Shown: positions 1 through 11,622 of the stretch, piece after piece
Position numbering within the stretch: the stretch's first letter is position 1
How the letters are laid out: each line of letters starts with the position of its first letter
NCBI RefSeq assembly: GCF_008831285.2
Contig: NC_045143.1
Coordinates: 22,014,302-22,078,301 of the forward strand
Direction of reading: 5' to 3'
Length of the DNA: 64,000 nt
Source of the DNA: Nymphaea colorata
Lineage: Eukaryota > Streptophyta > Magnoliopsida > Nymphaeales > Nymphaeaceae
The notes under the pieces: model-generated
Seen by the model: the letters and a program-made list of their open reading frames with translations, nothing else
What the model was told of the DNA's origin: nothing
Databases searched by the model: none
Translations under genes and position numbers: made by a program

Positions 1-600
1 TGTTTGGATGCCATTAAAGAAGTCCCATTAAATCAAAATTCCTCAAGAAACTATGTAAAAAGAAAAGGTTGCTACCAAGGTCTTTGTTATTCAGTAAGTT
101 AGTGAGATGCTCTAACACTACAGTTTGACTAAATCTCAAGGGCTATGGGCTTTGATCATTCCTTGTATCATGCAAAACATTAAGATTGATCATGCAATGT
201 TAAATCTTTCTACCAGTGCCAACATTCTTCTAGGTGTTTCACTAAGACACAGTTAGTCTAATAGAACTTAGCAGGCCCTATGACACTTCAACTGGTTGAT
301 TGTTTGTTCAATAAAAACACAATAGAGTAGTCATGAAGATATGATAGTAAAGGTGGATGAGTTTTATTTTCCAACCCAATCTCTAATCCAAGATATGGAT
401 GGGTGGATGTGCAATGATAGACCATGACCATCGTAGGCAAACCATTCTTAGCAACGACAAATGTGTGCATTCACAGCTAGATCAGAGCCATAGATCTATC
501 ATTTGACAACAAAAATGTACGATTGAATGTTTTAAATGCAGTAATGGGCCTAATAGGTGATCAGGCATGTTTCAAGATGTTTTTGATCAAGGATATCCTT
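1..600. other. Intergenic / unassigned repeat-derived DNA
   Basis: No convincing coding region is visible on either strand. It lies directly upstream of a plus-strand gypsy pol relic, so it may be the eroded gag/protease part of that element, but I could not align any domain. The short open frames here have no recognisable motif. Confidence 0.4.
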
Positions 601-920
601 GAGAAGACATTGATAGAGTTCATGACATCCGATGCAGCATCAATATGTAGATGAAATGAAGATATCTTACCCTAGTTGGTGGATAGACCTACACCTTTCC
701 CCATGAATTGGCACTGGAGCTTGAGCTTAAACCTTTTCTTAGTGCATTGACATGTGCATTGAGAAGACATTGATAGAGTTCATGACATCCGATGCAGCAT
801 CAATATGTAGATGAAATGAAGATATCTTACCCTAGTTGGTGGATAGACATACACCTTTCCCCATGAATTGGCACTGGAGCTTGAGCTTAAACCTTTTCTT
901 AGTGCATTGAAATGTGCATT
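601..920. repeat. 160-bp tandem duplication
   Basis: Two adjacent copies (601-760 and 761-920) share the same sequence except for about two substitutions. Each copy begins gagaagacattgatagag and ends with the segment coding for the ELELKPF-like start of a gypsy pol polyprotein. The duplication therefore lies inside the retrotransposon relic. The high identity, compared with the decay of the surrounding relic, suggests it is much younger than the element. Confidence 0.9.
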
Positions 921-2560
921 CAGGAAGCTTGCTTCTCATTATATCATCAAATCTCTTTACGGAGCAAGAGACAGACTTTTGGAGATGCGTAGAGGATCTC
1001 AGCTGGATTCATCCCTCTTTGTATGCACCAGATTCACAAAGAAGGATCATAAGTTTGTGAGTGACATGCAGTGAAGGATGAAGTGCAACATCGAGAAAGT
1101 TAAAGAAGGAGGCCATCACATATATTGGATTGTGATAATCTATCTTGTATGTTTCAGATAGCTAGTAGTTAAGACTTGTTCAAGTCCTTAATAAAGTCAA
1201 GGCATGTTTTTGTTTATGAACAAGCAAGGAGTTGAGATTCTGATGTGTACCACCACAGGTTAGAGGGGTTTACATCAATTATAGGATGTTGAATTTAGTA
1301 ATAAAAATTGATTACTTTCCACCTTTTTTATTGATAAGATCCCTAAGAAAGTAGCTGAATTGAGTTATTTTTATTGCTTAAATAGTTATTCTGGCTTATC
1401 TAAGTGGCAATTCATCCTTATGACAAAGAAAAGACTATATTTACTTGTCCTTTTGTCACCTTTTGGTATTCAAGTGTATGATATTTGGCTTTTGTATTAC
1501 TCTAATAACCTTTGTGTGATCTATGATGTCAGTCTTCACTAGCATGTTAGCTGATGTCATGTATGCATTTATGAATGATTCTTCAGTTTATGGATTTTGA
1601 TTTGTTCGATTATCTTTGGAACCTATCATGTACTGCTTTCTATAGGTGTAAAGAGACATCTTGTGCATAAAAAATAATGTTTGTCCACATTGCATCTAAG
1701 TGTTTCATAGAAGCTGATTGTGAGAAAGTGGAAACAATTTTGCAATTGTCTCTACCACCTATTATTAAGCAAGTGTGGTTATTTCTAGGTCATGTAGGCT
1801 TTTATTAATAGTTCATTTAGCATTTTAGCAAGATTATGAAGGAAGCCCTTCATTTTTTTATGAATCCAATCTCCAAAGTGACTGAATCATTGAAGAGTGC
1901 CCTCACTTCTGCTTCCATATTTCATTCACCATGCTGGTCACTATCATTTTAAATCTTGTGTGACACATCCAATTATCCAATATGTGCCATTCTGGTGTAA
2001 CATGTGGATACAAAGCTATATATGATACGTTTTGTGAGTTATCCGTTATTTGTAATGCACAATTGAACTATGCACCAATAGAGGAGGAGTTGCTTGCCGT
2101 AGTATTTGGCTTAGAAAGTTTTCACTTCTGCTCATGGGATTCTCAAGGATCTAAATCATACAAACATTGGGTTACCTTTCGAGTAAAAAGCATGCTAAAC
2201 CCGACTCATTAGTTGATTATGTTGCTACTTTATTTTGATCTCAAGAGTGAAAGTAAAGTATAGTGGCAAACCATCTTTCCATACTAGTCACAAAGCCATC
2301 AATTGTCGATTAGCAACTCATTCCATAATAAACAAATTATGCAATGGAAATATCCACTAGTTTTTACGTACCAATATAGTGATTTTTTAGTGATGAAAAC
2401 CTTCTTGCATATTGGTTTAACAACGATAGACAAATCATGCTGCTAGAACGTTGTACTTGCAATAGAGAAGATGGTAGAGCCATTCATCATGAAAGACTAC
2501 AAGGTTGTAAGTCATCCATTATCAGATCACTAAAATCGCCACAAGAAATTCACCAAAGTG
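860..2560 (+). pseudogene. Athila/Tat-like Ty3/gypsy pol relic (RT to RNase H)
   Basis: Fragments in shifting plus-strand frames follow the order of a gypsy polyprotein. They are a LELKPFLSALKCAF segment (about 870-930), a DYFPPFFIDKIP segment before RT (about 1310), an SYSGLSKWQF segment and EKTIFTCPF (1380-1460), FMNDSSVYG in place of the FMDD catalytic box (about 1570), LPPIIKQVWLFLGHVGFY (about 1755-1810), and the RNase H core CNAQLNYAPIEEELLAVVFGL (about 2050-2115). FMDDFSVYG and LELKPLPS-type motifs are typical of the Athila/Tat group. Many stops and frameshifts make it non-functional, and the second catalytic Asp is replaced by Asn. No LTRs were identified for it. Confidence 0.75.
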
Positions 2561-3680
2561 GATCAAAACAATGATTTGTAACATGAAAATTGTATGCTGT
2601 AAGCTTATCTCCATCATTAAATCAAATGAAATGGTTAGGACACCATTGTATGTACGTCATATTCATTGTTCATGCGTCCAATTTAACTAGTTGGTTATCC
2701 TTTTATTTTTCCAAATGGTACTAGACTGTGATGCTTTGTCCTATATTATGTGATTTTCGAGGGGATAACAAGATGAATATATAATAGCAAAAGGCAGTTT
2801 GAGTGACACATTTATAAAGACTTAGTATTAGAGAGTTGTCATAAATGTTTGTGTGCATGTAGCTTTAGTCTTGTTGTTTTCAGGCTGGTGAACTTTTATG
2901 TCTCATTTTATACCAACGTGTGCTAATGTATAGCCTCGAACAATTGAACAATTTAAATTGTTTCTATTTTGATGTTTTGTAGTTTGATTTGATACTGTTG
3001 ACTTTAACATACTGACATTTAACACTGATGGTGTTTTTGTTAGATGAATCAATTCAATGGATGTTTTGCGCATTTGTCTTGCTTTAACATGATATTGTTA
3101 TCAAATGTATTGATTTTGAAGTAACATGTCCTGTTATAAATTCGCAATGGTATTGATATAACAGTTTTCTTATATTATGAAATAAATTAAACAATATAAT
3201 ATGTTCTTAGCATGTGTTTTATATAATATAACTAGACGCAAGTTTACATTTTTTGCAACATTTTAAAACAAACAACATTACCTTGTTATCAAACAATTGA
3301 TAGAACAAAGAAGACAGATAGAATGAACCACACAAACACTAGATGAAACAAATAAAATAGCTAGAACAAAAAAAAAGTTAGATAAAATGAATCAAATGAC
3401 CAAAATAAGCAATAGAAGAGAAACCTTGTATAAGCAATAACAAATATAGGTCTTTAATGCAGATAGCATTTACATGGGTTCTTAAGGAAGTTTTGATGCT
3501 CCATATTCATCAGCTGAGAGACTAGCCATAATACTTATGACTAAGTTATCACCATCTACAAGCTTGCTGGGCAACATAAGTTGGTGAGCTATGCCTTTTG
3601 CTTTTATGTAAGTAAATAGTAATGGAATTGCTCCCCTTCTTTATGGTTTTGAGTTGAAATTTTAACTATTGTATCCTGGC
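2561..3680. other. AT-rich non-coding DNA
   Basis: About 1.1 kb without an open frame of interest or a recognisable repeat. It separates the Athila/Tat relic from the 3' LTR of the large chromovirus and may contain eroded downstream sequence of that relic. Confidence 0.4.
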
Positions 3681-3685
3681 CCTAG
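3681..3685. repeat. Target-site duplication CCTAG, left copy
   Basis: Five bases directly outside the TG of the left (3') LTR. They match the five bases at 21779-21783 outside the right (5') LTR, as expected from integrase-mediated insertion. Confidence 0.75.
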
Positions 3686-4844
3686 TGTCATGACCCAAGT
3701 TTTGGACGCCATTTTTTTTGTATATAATAGCAAAAGAAAACATTGAGTCTTACTATAAACAAACTTGAGTAATAACCAAAACACAAACAATTCAAACACC
3801 AACAAAACATCTAACACTATTTTAGGAGACCCTTTTTAATCCTACACACAGACACTTAGACTACAACTGGAATATCTACAAAGCCTAGACTCAACACAGT
3901 ATCTAGATTGCCAATGCCGGTCCATCACAAAGACTGAGGATGTCAATCCTGTAGCCCATGATATCTCAAGAACTACCTACAGAGATAGAAAGAAGGGTCA
4001 TATTTTCTCTGAGTATGGTAATATCCAGCCATGAATGAAATATGGTATGACAAAATAAATATGTAAGTATGTTAAACAAATTCATATGAGGACTTTATGG
4101 TCAATATCCATAAATTATCAATTCATAATGCACTTTAGAGTTATATCTTATTAGCATGAACAGGGTGTACATGACCTCTATATATTTGTCGAATTATAAC
4201 GGTGATACATTAACAATGATCATGGTCATCATGACGAGCAAACAACAAAAAACCATAGAGGTAAACTCACAGGTAGCACAAAACATGTCTTCACCAGGCA
4301 ATCCAAAAAGAACGAGGATAACCTACAGTGAAGCCTCTGGAGATATCTCAGATCACCGCTACAGTAGCAGGGTCCAACCACTGACATTATTTGAAGTGGT
4401 GGACCGGCCCCTCTAGGCACCTGGGTTGAGGGACCAGGAGACGCCTTGCTCTCCAAACAAAAGTTTAACAAAACTCTGGGCCCTCATACCGCCCAATACC
4501 TATGCGCCGTCCAGTGCAGATGGAGGAGCATGCAACCACCATGACCTCTTGTTATGCCACTATCTCCCAAGATAAAACCAACCATTGGACCCGCTTGCAC
4601 ACCTATATGTCATAGTTGAAGCAAAATTAATACTTTCCTCAATATATCTACCTACAGGATTATGATTATGAATCACGTTTCAGAGTTTAACATAAAGCAC
4701 ACCTTGTGCACAAATCCCAATGCCCTACCGATCTAATCTACTACATGCCTAAAAGGCGCATCTGCATAAGGGCAATCACGAGTCATCACAAGGGCCCATG
4801 TCAATGTCATCGGTCTATCTATATTTATATTTATCGTAACCATG

Positions 4845-4845
<1 letters not shown>

Positions 4846-4900
<55 letters not shown>
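4846..4900. repeat. (AT)n microsatellite in 3' LTR
   Basis: An uninterrupted alternating AT tract of about 55 bp. The matching position of the other LTR (19255-19332) carries a longer tract, so the two copies changed length independently after insertion. Confidence 0.95.
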
Positions 4901-4904
<4 letters not shown>

Positions 4905-6578
4905 ATTTATCCATATCTATATTTATGGCTGAACCACACTATGGCTTTATGCTTAACCATCCAACTATTGTCCCTTAACAATCTGTTCATACTGAAGTAC
5001 ATGATTATTTGCATTTAAGCACATGAGGGTTAACCTATGTTTATAAATAGATTCAGTCTCAGGCCCATGTGGCACTCCTATTACACCCCATAATAATAGA
5101 TTGACTATTCTGGAGCTTGGTGGTATCAGCCGGGAATCTTAACCCAATCTTAAGAAGTTTAATTGCATACTTCAATTAGTTTCGATTTGTTTTATTCTCA
5201 CTTTCCGCCCTGTAGATTTCTGATTCAGATCCTATTTCTAAGTTCCCTATTTCTTGTTAGCTTTGCAATTGAATGAATTTCTGTATTAAGCAAAATGATG
5301 ATTCCTTTGATAAAATTCATAAGCTAACCTTAATAAGAAGGGTAATTCTAGCTCTTTGGATTTGTTCCACTTATTCCTCTGGTTAATTCATAGATAACAT
5401 GGGAATCTTGCTGTTCTTTAATCAAATCTTCAGATTCACCAAATGAACTTTTTTTTTTCAACCTTTCTAATCATGTGCAGATACTCATTGTCAGTAAGGG
5501 ACAAATGAGTATCTCAGAATCCCATCACCCAGATCAGATTGGGTTCTGTTATGTGTTATTGTATAAACCTATCAAAGTATAAGAGTTGCATGCTTCTATC
5601 ATGGTCAAATTGCTCCTACAGGCTACATGTCTAGTATTAATTATTACAATATTTAGTAACATTCATAGAGTACCAAGTAGTCTCATATTATGCAGAGCTG
5701 GCTTCAACAGTACTATGATTTGCATAGGTCTAGTGTATTGTAAATATAAGACTGCCTCCCTCCTTTTTTTTATGGGTTTTGTCTTGAATTATTCATTAAC
5801 ATAATGCATGAGATCTTTAAAAGGATAGGACATAAACATCACGCAGCTATACTTATGCAATTTTCTTATTATCACCAGTCCCATTCATGAAGGAACTTGC
5901 CACAATTGTTATTCATGTCATTTCAACATGCGGGAATGTTTGTATTCAGTCCAGCTACTAAAAGACACATTTCAGTATATAATTACACAGACATATGGCC
6001 ATATATATGTATATAGTAAATATCTATACACACACATGCATACCAATACATATATGCATATATATGCAGAGTTTACTTTTAAGCAATACGAGTTATAGAA
6101 ATATCAGTCTATGCACTTCTGAAATTGAGGTGTCATCACATCACATCACCCATTCATTCACCATCTGTCATAAGGCTGATCATGCAACATGCTTCCTTAT
6201 TAAATATGATTATATTATAAATTCCAGGAGCAACTCTATAATCAGGTTCAACCTTTCATTTTAATGTAATGCATACTACTATTTCCAATCTGACAGCCTA
6301 CTTCTTACTCTAGGCCTACTTGTATACACATTACATATTTATCTTTATACATTTATATTCCAAAAGCATAACATACATGAACTACATGTTGCATACACGT
6401 CTGAATATTCTCATACCTTATTGCTCTAAGTTGTAGTCAATTTGGTCTGGTAGTAGGGTTGTCGTTCCAAGGCAGTCTAGTAGGGTTCCCTTGCAAAATA
6501 TGCAATTATATATATAATTTCAGATCACAACTTGCCCCACCAAGTAGAATTCTCCATGCTTTATATATATATATATAT

Positions 6579-6618
6579 AAACTATATAACACTTACCAGG
6601 GTCGCTCTAACAGCCCCT

Positions 6619-6706
<88 letters not shown>

Positions 6707-6761
6707 TTATAAAAGAAACTATATAACACTTACTAGGGTCGCTCTAACAGCCCCTTGTTTT
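6579..6761. repeat. 46-bp duplication bracketing an (AT)n array
   Basis: The segment at 6579-6624 (aaactatataacacttacc onward to ccccttgtttt) recurs at 6716-6761 with a single substitution, and about 85 bp of AT repeat lies between. The 5' LTR has only one copy of this segment (around 21258-21306) and no long AT array there. The duplication therefore arose in this LTR after insertion. Confidence 0.85.
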
Positions 6762-7208
6762 GCCTGGCAGCACCCTAGCTTCTTAGATCCTCTAAGGCGT
6801 TGATGACAGGCATGTAAAGCAGTCCCCTTAGCTCTTGATCTTCACTCCAAGATATAGGAAAACAAGAATTAGCTTCCACTCTACCCCAATTTCTGGTTGC
6901 TAGGACCTATCCTCTATAGTTGTAGCAAATAGGAACCTAAAATGATGTAGTATGAAGTTAAATAATTTTCTGAGAATGGCTTCTCAGCTACCCTTATTCT
7001 TCCTTAATTTGTCATTTAACATCTTCAGTTACTATCTCTAGTCATGCATATATTAATTAGCCCCTTTATTTTTTCATAACTGCACCTCTTTATGACAGTT
7101 GACAGTTTCAACTAGACTTAATAATGATTTAAATCTACCATTTATAGCCTATACCCATATTAATGTTTTGGCAATAATTAAGAAAAAGGAAAAACGATGG
7201 ACCTTACA

Positions 7209-7221
7209 TCCTTTCCTCCTT
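7209..7221 (-). promoter_or_regulatory. Polypurine tract of the chromovirus
   Basis: On the minus strand this reads aaggaggaaagga and lies immediately before the TGTAAGG that begins the 3' LTR. This is the expected position and composition for plus-strand DNA priming in an LTR retrotransposon. Confidence 0.75.
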
Positions 7222-7239
7222 AAAAAAAATTTGTCCTCG

Positions 7240-7624
7240 AAATTTGAGCATATCTTGTTGGAATAATCGAGGTAACTCTTTCTCATGTCTTCTTCTAGCT
7301 CCCACGTACATTCTTTGATTCCATGATGCTGCCATTCCACTGCAACTAGTGTGACGGTCTTCCTTTGCAACACATGTTCCTTTCGGTCTATGATCTGAAG
7401 TGGCTTTTCTTCTGTTGTCCTATCTTTTGCAAATCTACTTTTTCGTAGTTTATCAGATTTGAGGGATCAGGTATATACTTCCTTAGCATTGACATATGAA
7501 ACACTGGATGAACATGACTATATTGTGGGGGAAATGCAATTCGATAAGCAACCTCTCCAACTTTTTCTAGAATCTCGAATGAACCAATATATCTTGGCTC
7601 ACTTTTCCCTTCTTTTCGAATCAA
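7240..7624 (-). pseudogene. Chromovirus integrase C-terminus and chromodomain
   Basis: Two consecutive minus-strand reading segments. The first (7388-7624) carries the GPY-type integrase tail, with RYIGSFEILEKVGEVAYRI and VHPVFHMSMLRKYIPDPS. The second (about 7250-7380) carries VTLVAVEWQHHGIKECTWE followed by LEEDMRKSY, which is a chromodomain. In chromoviruses this domain follows integrase and is thought to bias integration toward particular chromatin. The two parts are in different frames, so the original polyprotein is broken here. Confidence 0.85.
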
Positions 7625-8560
7625 AAAACACTTTTGGTGGGTGATATCTTCACAAATATGTGATCTCCTACTTCAAAAACAAGCTCCCTTCGTTGTTGGT
7701 CAACATAATTCTTTTGTTAACTTTGAGCAGCCAAAAGTTTCTTTCTAATCATTTGACCTCGTCAGTGTAGTGTTGGATTACTAAGAGATCTTCAATCTTG
7801 TTGTCTCCCATCTCAGTCCAACATGATAGTGATCTACAAGGTCAGCCATAGAGAGCTTCAAATGGAGCCATTCCAATGCTAGAGTGATAGCTTTTGTTGT
7901 AAGAAAATTTCGTCAACTTTAAATGTTTATCCCATTTGCCCTTCTATTCCAAAACACAAGCTCTTAACATATCCTCAAGAGTCTGGATGGTTCCCTTGGA
8001 TTACCCATCTGTTTGCGGATGAAATGTTGTACTTAATTTTAATTTGGTTCCAAAGGCTTCTTGTAACCTTCCCCAAAACTTGGATGTGAATCTCGGATCT
8101 TTGTCGAAGATGATTGATTTAGGGATTCCTTGAAGTCCCACAATTTCTTTAACATACAAATCAGCCAGACTTTCAAGTGATTGTGAAATCTTGATGGGAA
8201 GGAAATGTGCACATTTACTTAGGCGGTTCACCACTGTCCAAATAGCATCGTGTTGTCATTGAGTATGTAGTAACCCCACTATAAATTCCATGGTGATGTC
8301 TTCCCATTTCCATTGAGGAATATCCATTTTTTGCATTAAGCCACCTGTTTCTGATGTTCCATTTTAACCTGTTAACACAACAAGCACTATGAGACGAACT
8401 CGGCAAACTCTTTCTTCATTCCTAGCCACCAAAAGTTTCTCTTTATATTTTGATACATTTTTGTGCTTCATGGATGTATGGTGTATTTTGTTTTGTGTGC
8501 CTCTTCTAGCAACTTGTTTTTCACTTTTGGATCATTTGGAACTCATAATCTACTGTTAAA
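7625..8560 (-). pseudogene. Chromovirus integrase core (broken)
   Basis: On the minus strand an HHCC-like zinc-binding part near 8360-8540 (HKTKYTIHPWSTKMYQNIK, then CCVNRLKW) precedes the catalytic core. The core includes VNRLSKCAHFLPIK, the D-containing IIFDKDPRFTSKFWG and LSTTFHPQTDG (8001-8234), then [19 protein letters not shown] near 7850-7900. Several stops and at least one frameshift interrupt it. The order and motifs are those of Ty3/gypsy integrase, which inserts the cDNA into the host chromosome. It lies between RNase H and the chromodomain. Confidence 0.85.
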
Positions 8561-8779
8561 CCATACAGATCCATCATCATCTTCATAATAATGATTTTCA
8601 TCTTTTTGACACTCAAGCACCAACTTTGCATATTCGAGGTTCTATTTTTGCTTCTCAATAATTTTCTCAATGAACTTATCTCTAATTAACGCAACACACT
8701 TCACCTTTCCATTATCATCTTGCAATAGATGTCATTGTGCCAGATCTTCCACTAATTTTCGTGTTTGCATTAACAGTCC

Positions 8780-9253
8780 ACCAGCTTTAGTAGGGGCCTT
8801 TCTGCTAAGTGCATCAACTACCACATTGGCCTTTCTTGGATGATATTTTATCTCAAAGTCATAATCTTTAAGATATTCCAGCCATCTCCTCTGTCTTAGA
8901 TTCAATTCTATCTGTGAGAATAAATACTTTAGAGATTTGTAGTTGGAAAATACTTCAAACTACACACCGTAGAGGTAATGCCTTCATATTTTTAGTGCAA
9001 ATACCACAGCTCCTAATTCCAGATCATGCGTTGGATAGTTTTTCTCGTGTGATTTTAGTTACCTAGAGACATATGCTATGACTCTATCTTTTTGCATAAG
9101 TACTACACCATAACATGTTCCTAACGCATCAGTATATACCACAAACCCCTTTCTTCCGTTTGGTGACGTTAGAATTGGGCCGTTTGTCAAATTGTCCTTC
9201 AATATTTGAAAACTCTTGTGAGAATCTTTTGTCTATGTAAACTTGACTCCCTT
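8780..9253 (-). pseudogene. Chromovirus RNase H domain (broken)
   Basis: Minus-strand fragments include FVVYTDALGTCYGVVLMQK (about 9110-9170), the ELGAVVFALKI segment, [18 protein letters not shown] and [13 protein letters not shown] (about 8805-8900). These match the gypsy RNase H order directly downstream of RT. Stops after SR, KI and in the LYGV segment show decay. Confidence 0.82.
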
Positions 9254-10210
9254 TTATAGCAGTTTAGTCATTGGGGTTGTAATTTTTGAGAAATCCTTCA
9301 TGAACTTGTTGTAGTAACCTGTCAAACCAAGGAAACTTTTGATTTCAGTTACATTGGTTGGCGCATTCCATTGTTGTACAACTTTTATTTTGGCCAGATC
9401 AACTAACACACCCTCGTTAGAGATTATATGTCCCAAGAAAGTTACTTTGTCTAGCCAAAACTCGCACTTGGAGTATTTGATGTAGAGTTGATTTTGTCTC
9501 AATATTTTTAACACTAGCTCGAGATGTACCGCATGTGATGCTTCACACTCTGAGTACACTAGCATGTTGTCAATGAACACTATGATGAATCGGTCTAAGT
9601 ACTCATGAAGTATTTGATTCATGAGATCCATAAATGTTGCTGGTGCATTTGTGAGTCCGAAAAGCATCACTTGAAACTCATAATGCCCATAGCGTGTGCA
9701 AAATGTTGTTTTGAGAATGTCTTCTTCCTTAATCCGTAATTGATGATATCCAGATTTCAAGTCTATCTTGGAAAACACCTTTGCATCCTTTAATTAATTA
9801 AGCAGATCTTAGATTCTAGGTAATTGATATTTGTTTTTTATTGTAAGATGATTCAACATTCGGTAATCAATACATGACCACATTGACTCATCTTTCTTCT
9901 TTACAAAAAGGACGAGTGCTCCCCATGGTGATACACTTGGACAGATGAATCCCTTGCTAGCTAAGTCTTAAATCTATTTCTTTAATTCTTTCAGTTCTGC
10001 TGGTGCCATTCTATATGGAGCCTTACAAATGGGTGCAGTACTCGATATCAACTCAATACCAAACTCTACCTCTCTTACTGGAGCCAATCCAGGTAAATCT
10101 TTAGAGAACACATCTACGAAGTTCTTCACCATAGGCACCTCATTGATGGCTGTTAATTGTTGGTTTGTTGTGTTCATACTAACCAAGTAGGTAGTACACC
10201 CATTTTTCAT
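9254..10210 (-). pseudogene. Chromovirus reverse transcriptase, catalytic Asp lost
   Basis: RT copies the element's RNA into DNA. The segment 9974-10210 gives FVDVFSKDLPGLAPVREVEF and the PYRMAPAELKELK entry to RT. After stops near 9800-9970, 9254-9778 gives [36 protein letters not shown] and the catalytic box [10 protein letters not shown], where the family has FIDD or FVDD: the second Asp is Asn. It is followed by [10 protein letters not shown] and [20 protein letters not shown]. Stops and the Asn substitution make this RT inactive. Confidence 0.88.
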
Positions 10211-10449
10211 ATATCTCCTCGCCTTAATTATTGAGACAATTAACTTTCTTTCGTCTTGAGATGTTTTTACCCTAAATTCTATCTTTTGAGCATTTTTCCA
10301 AATGAATCTTCAATTTCTTCCTTCTATAATCTTTAGTCGCATAATGATGGTATAACCAATCCATTCCTAGGATTACATCATACCCCATCATATTTATTAC
10401 CACAAATTGTTCTAATAATAAATGTCCATGTATCTATATTTTGACATTT

Positions 10450-10943
10450 TTCAAATATATTTTGCATGTATCTTTGCTTCACATAGGTGTAGTAACTAAT
10501 AATTCATATGACATGTTCATTTCTTCTATCTTTAAGAGTTCAGCAAATCTCTTAGAAATAAATGAATATGATGCCCCAGAATCAAAGAGAATATGTGCCC
10601 AATGAGAATGTATTAGGAGTGTACCTTCAATCAAGCCAGTGGATCTCATATCCTCTACTGTGGTCGCATAAACTCTCCTAGGTACTTTCTTCTCTGCTGG
10701 CTGATTGGCTGCACCATGCTTTTGTTCGGCTTCTTTCTTCTTTGGGCATTCCTGAATAAAATGGCCCTTCATCCCGCAATAGACATGTCCCAACATCCTT
10801 GTAACATGGTCTTGCCTAGATGTTGGCAATGACACTTGGGGCACTCCTCATCCTTCTTGGATGATGATGGTTTTTGTTTATTGAACTTGTCTCCTTGCTT
10901 CATCCTGTCACTGTGCTTCCTCTTGAAAATGTTCGGCTTTGAC
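10450..10943 (-). pseudogene. Chromovirus gag C-terminus (zinc knuckle) and protease
   Basis: A single minus-strand frame (10479-10844) reads a CCHC-like zinc knuckle (VYCGMKGHFIQECPKKK), a basic linker, then the aspartic protease active site HILFDSGASYSFIS. Just upstream, 10845-10943 gives lysine-rich gag with CPKC, in a shifted frame. This is the part of gag-pol downstream of the nested transposon; the upstream gag part continues at 17087. The protease is expected to process the gag-pol polyprotein. Confidence 0.82.
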
Positions 10944-10946
10944 TTA
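10944..10946. repeat. TTA target duplication, left side of Harbinger-1
   Basis: TTA directly precedes the terminal CGCCCT of the inserted transposon and is repeated at 17084-17086 directly after its terminal AGGGCG. A 3-bp TTA/TAA duplication is the signature of PIF/Harbinger insertion. Confidence 0.85.
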
Positions 10947-11110
10947 CGCCCTTTTTCGTTGAAGGGAAAGTGAGGGATGGAAAGGAAAGGGAGGGAAAGA
11001 GAATGGGAAAGGAATGGAATGCAAATGAAAGAAAATAAAAAAGGTGATTATAAAGCTTGTTTGGATAGAAAGGAAAAGAAAAAAAAAGAAAGGCTAAAAT
11101 CATGTTTGTT
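10947..11110. repeat. Left terminal/subterminal inverted repeat of Harbinger-1
   Basis: Starts CGCCCTTTTT, followed by about 100 bp of GGAAAGG-type purine-rich sequence and copies of TTGTTTGGA. It pairs, in inverted orientation, with the pyrimidine-rich end at 16870-17083. Confidence 0.75.
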
Positions 11111-11622
11111 TGGACTATATAAAGGAAAGAAAATGATAGAATTTATAATACCTTACAATAATACCCCTAACATTCAAAATGTTTAAAAAATAGAGAGGTT
11201 TCTAAAAGAAAAGACACGATCAAAATGTTATCCATCATTGGCTTGCTCATTTGTTTATACATTCCCCTTTTTTTTATGATGGAGTTTGTGGTTTACTTTG
11301 TTAGTAGTTTACGTCTCCATCCTTTGGCATTAAAAAACTTGTGGTTGAAAGCAAGTGAAATGGCATGGTTAATTTCTTGGAGAAGCAAGATTAAGCCAAC
11401 AATAAGTACAAAACTCTCCATATATAGGGGATTGACGAAGCTTTCTTCTCAAAATTAACATTGTGTTTCACGAATACCTCATCTAATTATAAAATTAGAC
11501 ATTTCATTCTATAGTAATAAATCTAATAAAAATTTAGATCAATAAAACAAAATGTTGATAAAGATAATAATTGTCTAAAGTCAAAAAAATCACAAAGCAA
11601 AATAAAAAATAACATTCATGTC

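Larger units (their letters stand above)
3686..7208 (-). repeat. 3' LTR of the chromovirus (about 3.5 kb)
   Basis: This copy aligns colinearly with 18084-21778 over its whole length. It starts TGTCATGACC on the plus strand and ends CCTTACA, so in element orientation it runs TGTAAGG...TGACA, the expected TG...CA. It contains an (AT)n tract at 4846-4900 and a second, longer one at 6624-6705 flanked by a 46-bp duplication that the other LTR lacks. The open frames inside are matched by eroded counterparts in the other LTR and look non-coding. Confidence 0.9.

Noticed and set aside
50-480. A possible host gene on the minus strand at 288-470
   Set aside because: Short frame without motif, next to a retrotransposon relic.
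6459-6803. Open frames rich in alternating Tyr-Ile across AT repeats (also at 4706-4978 and 54762-55100)
   Set aside because: They are translations of (AT)n microsatellites inside LTRs or intergenic DNA, with no conserved sequence on either side.
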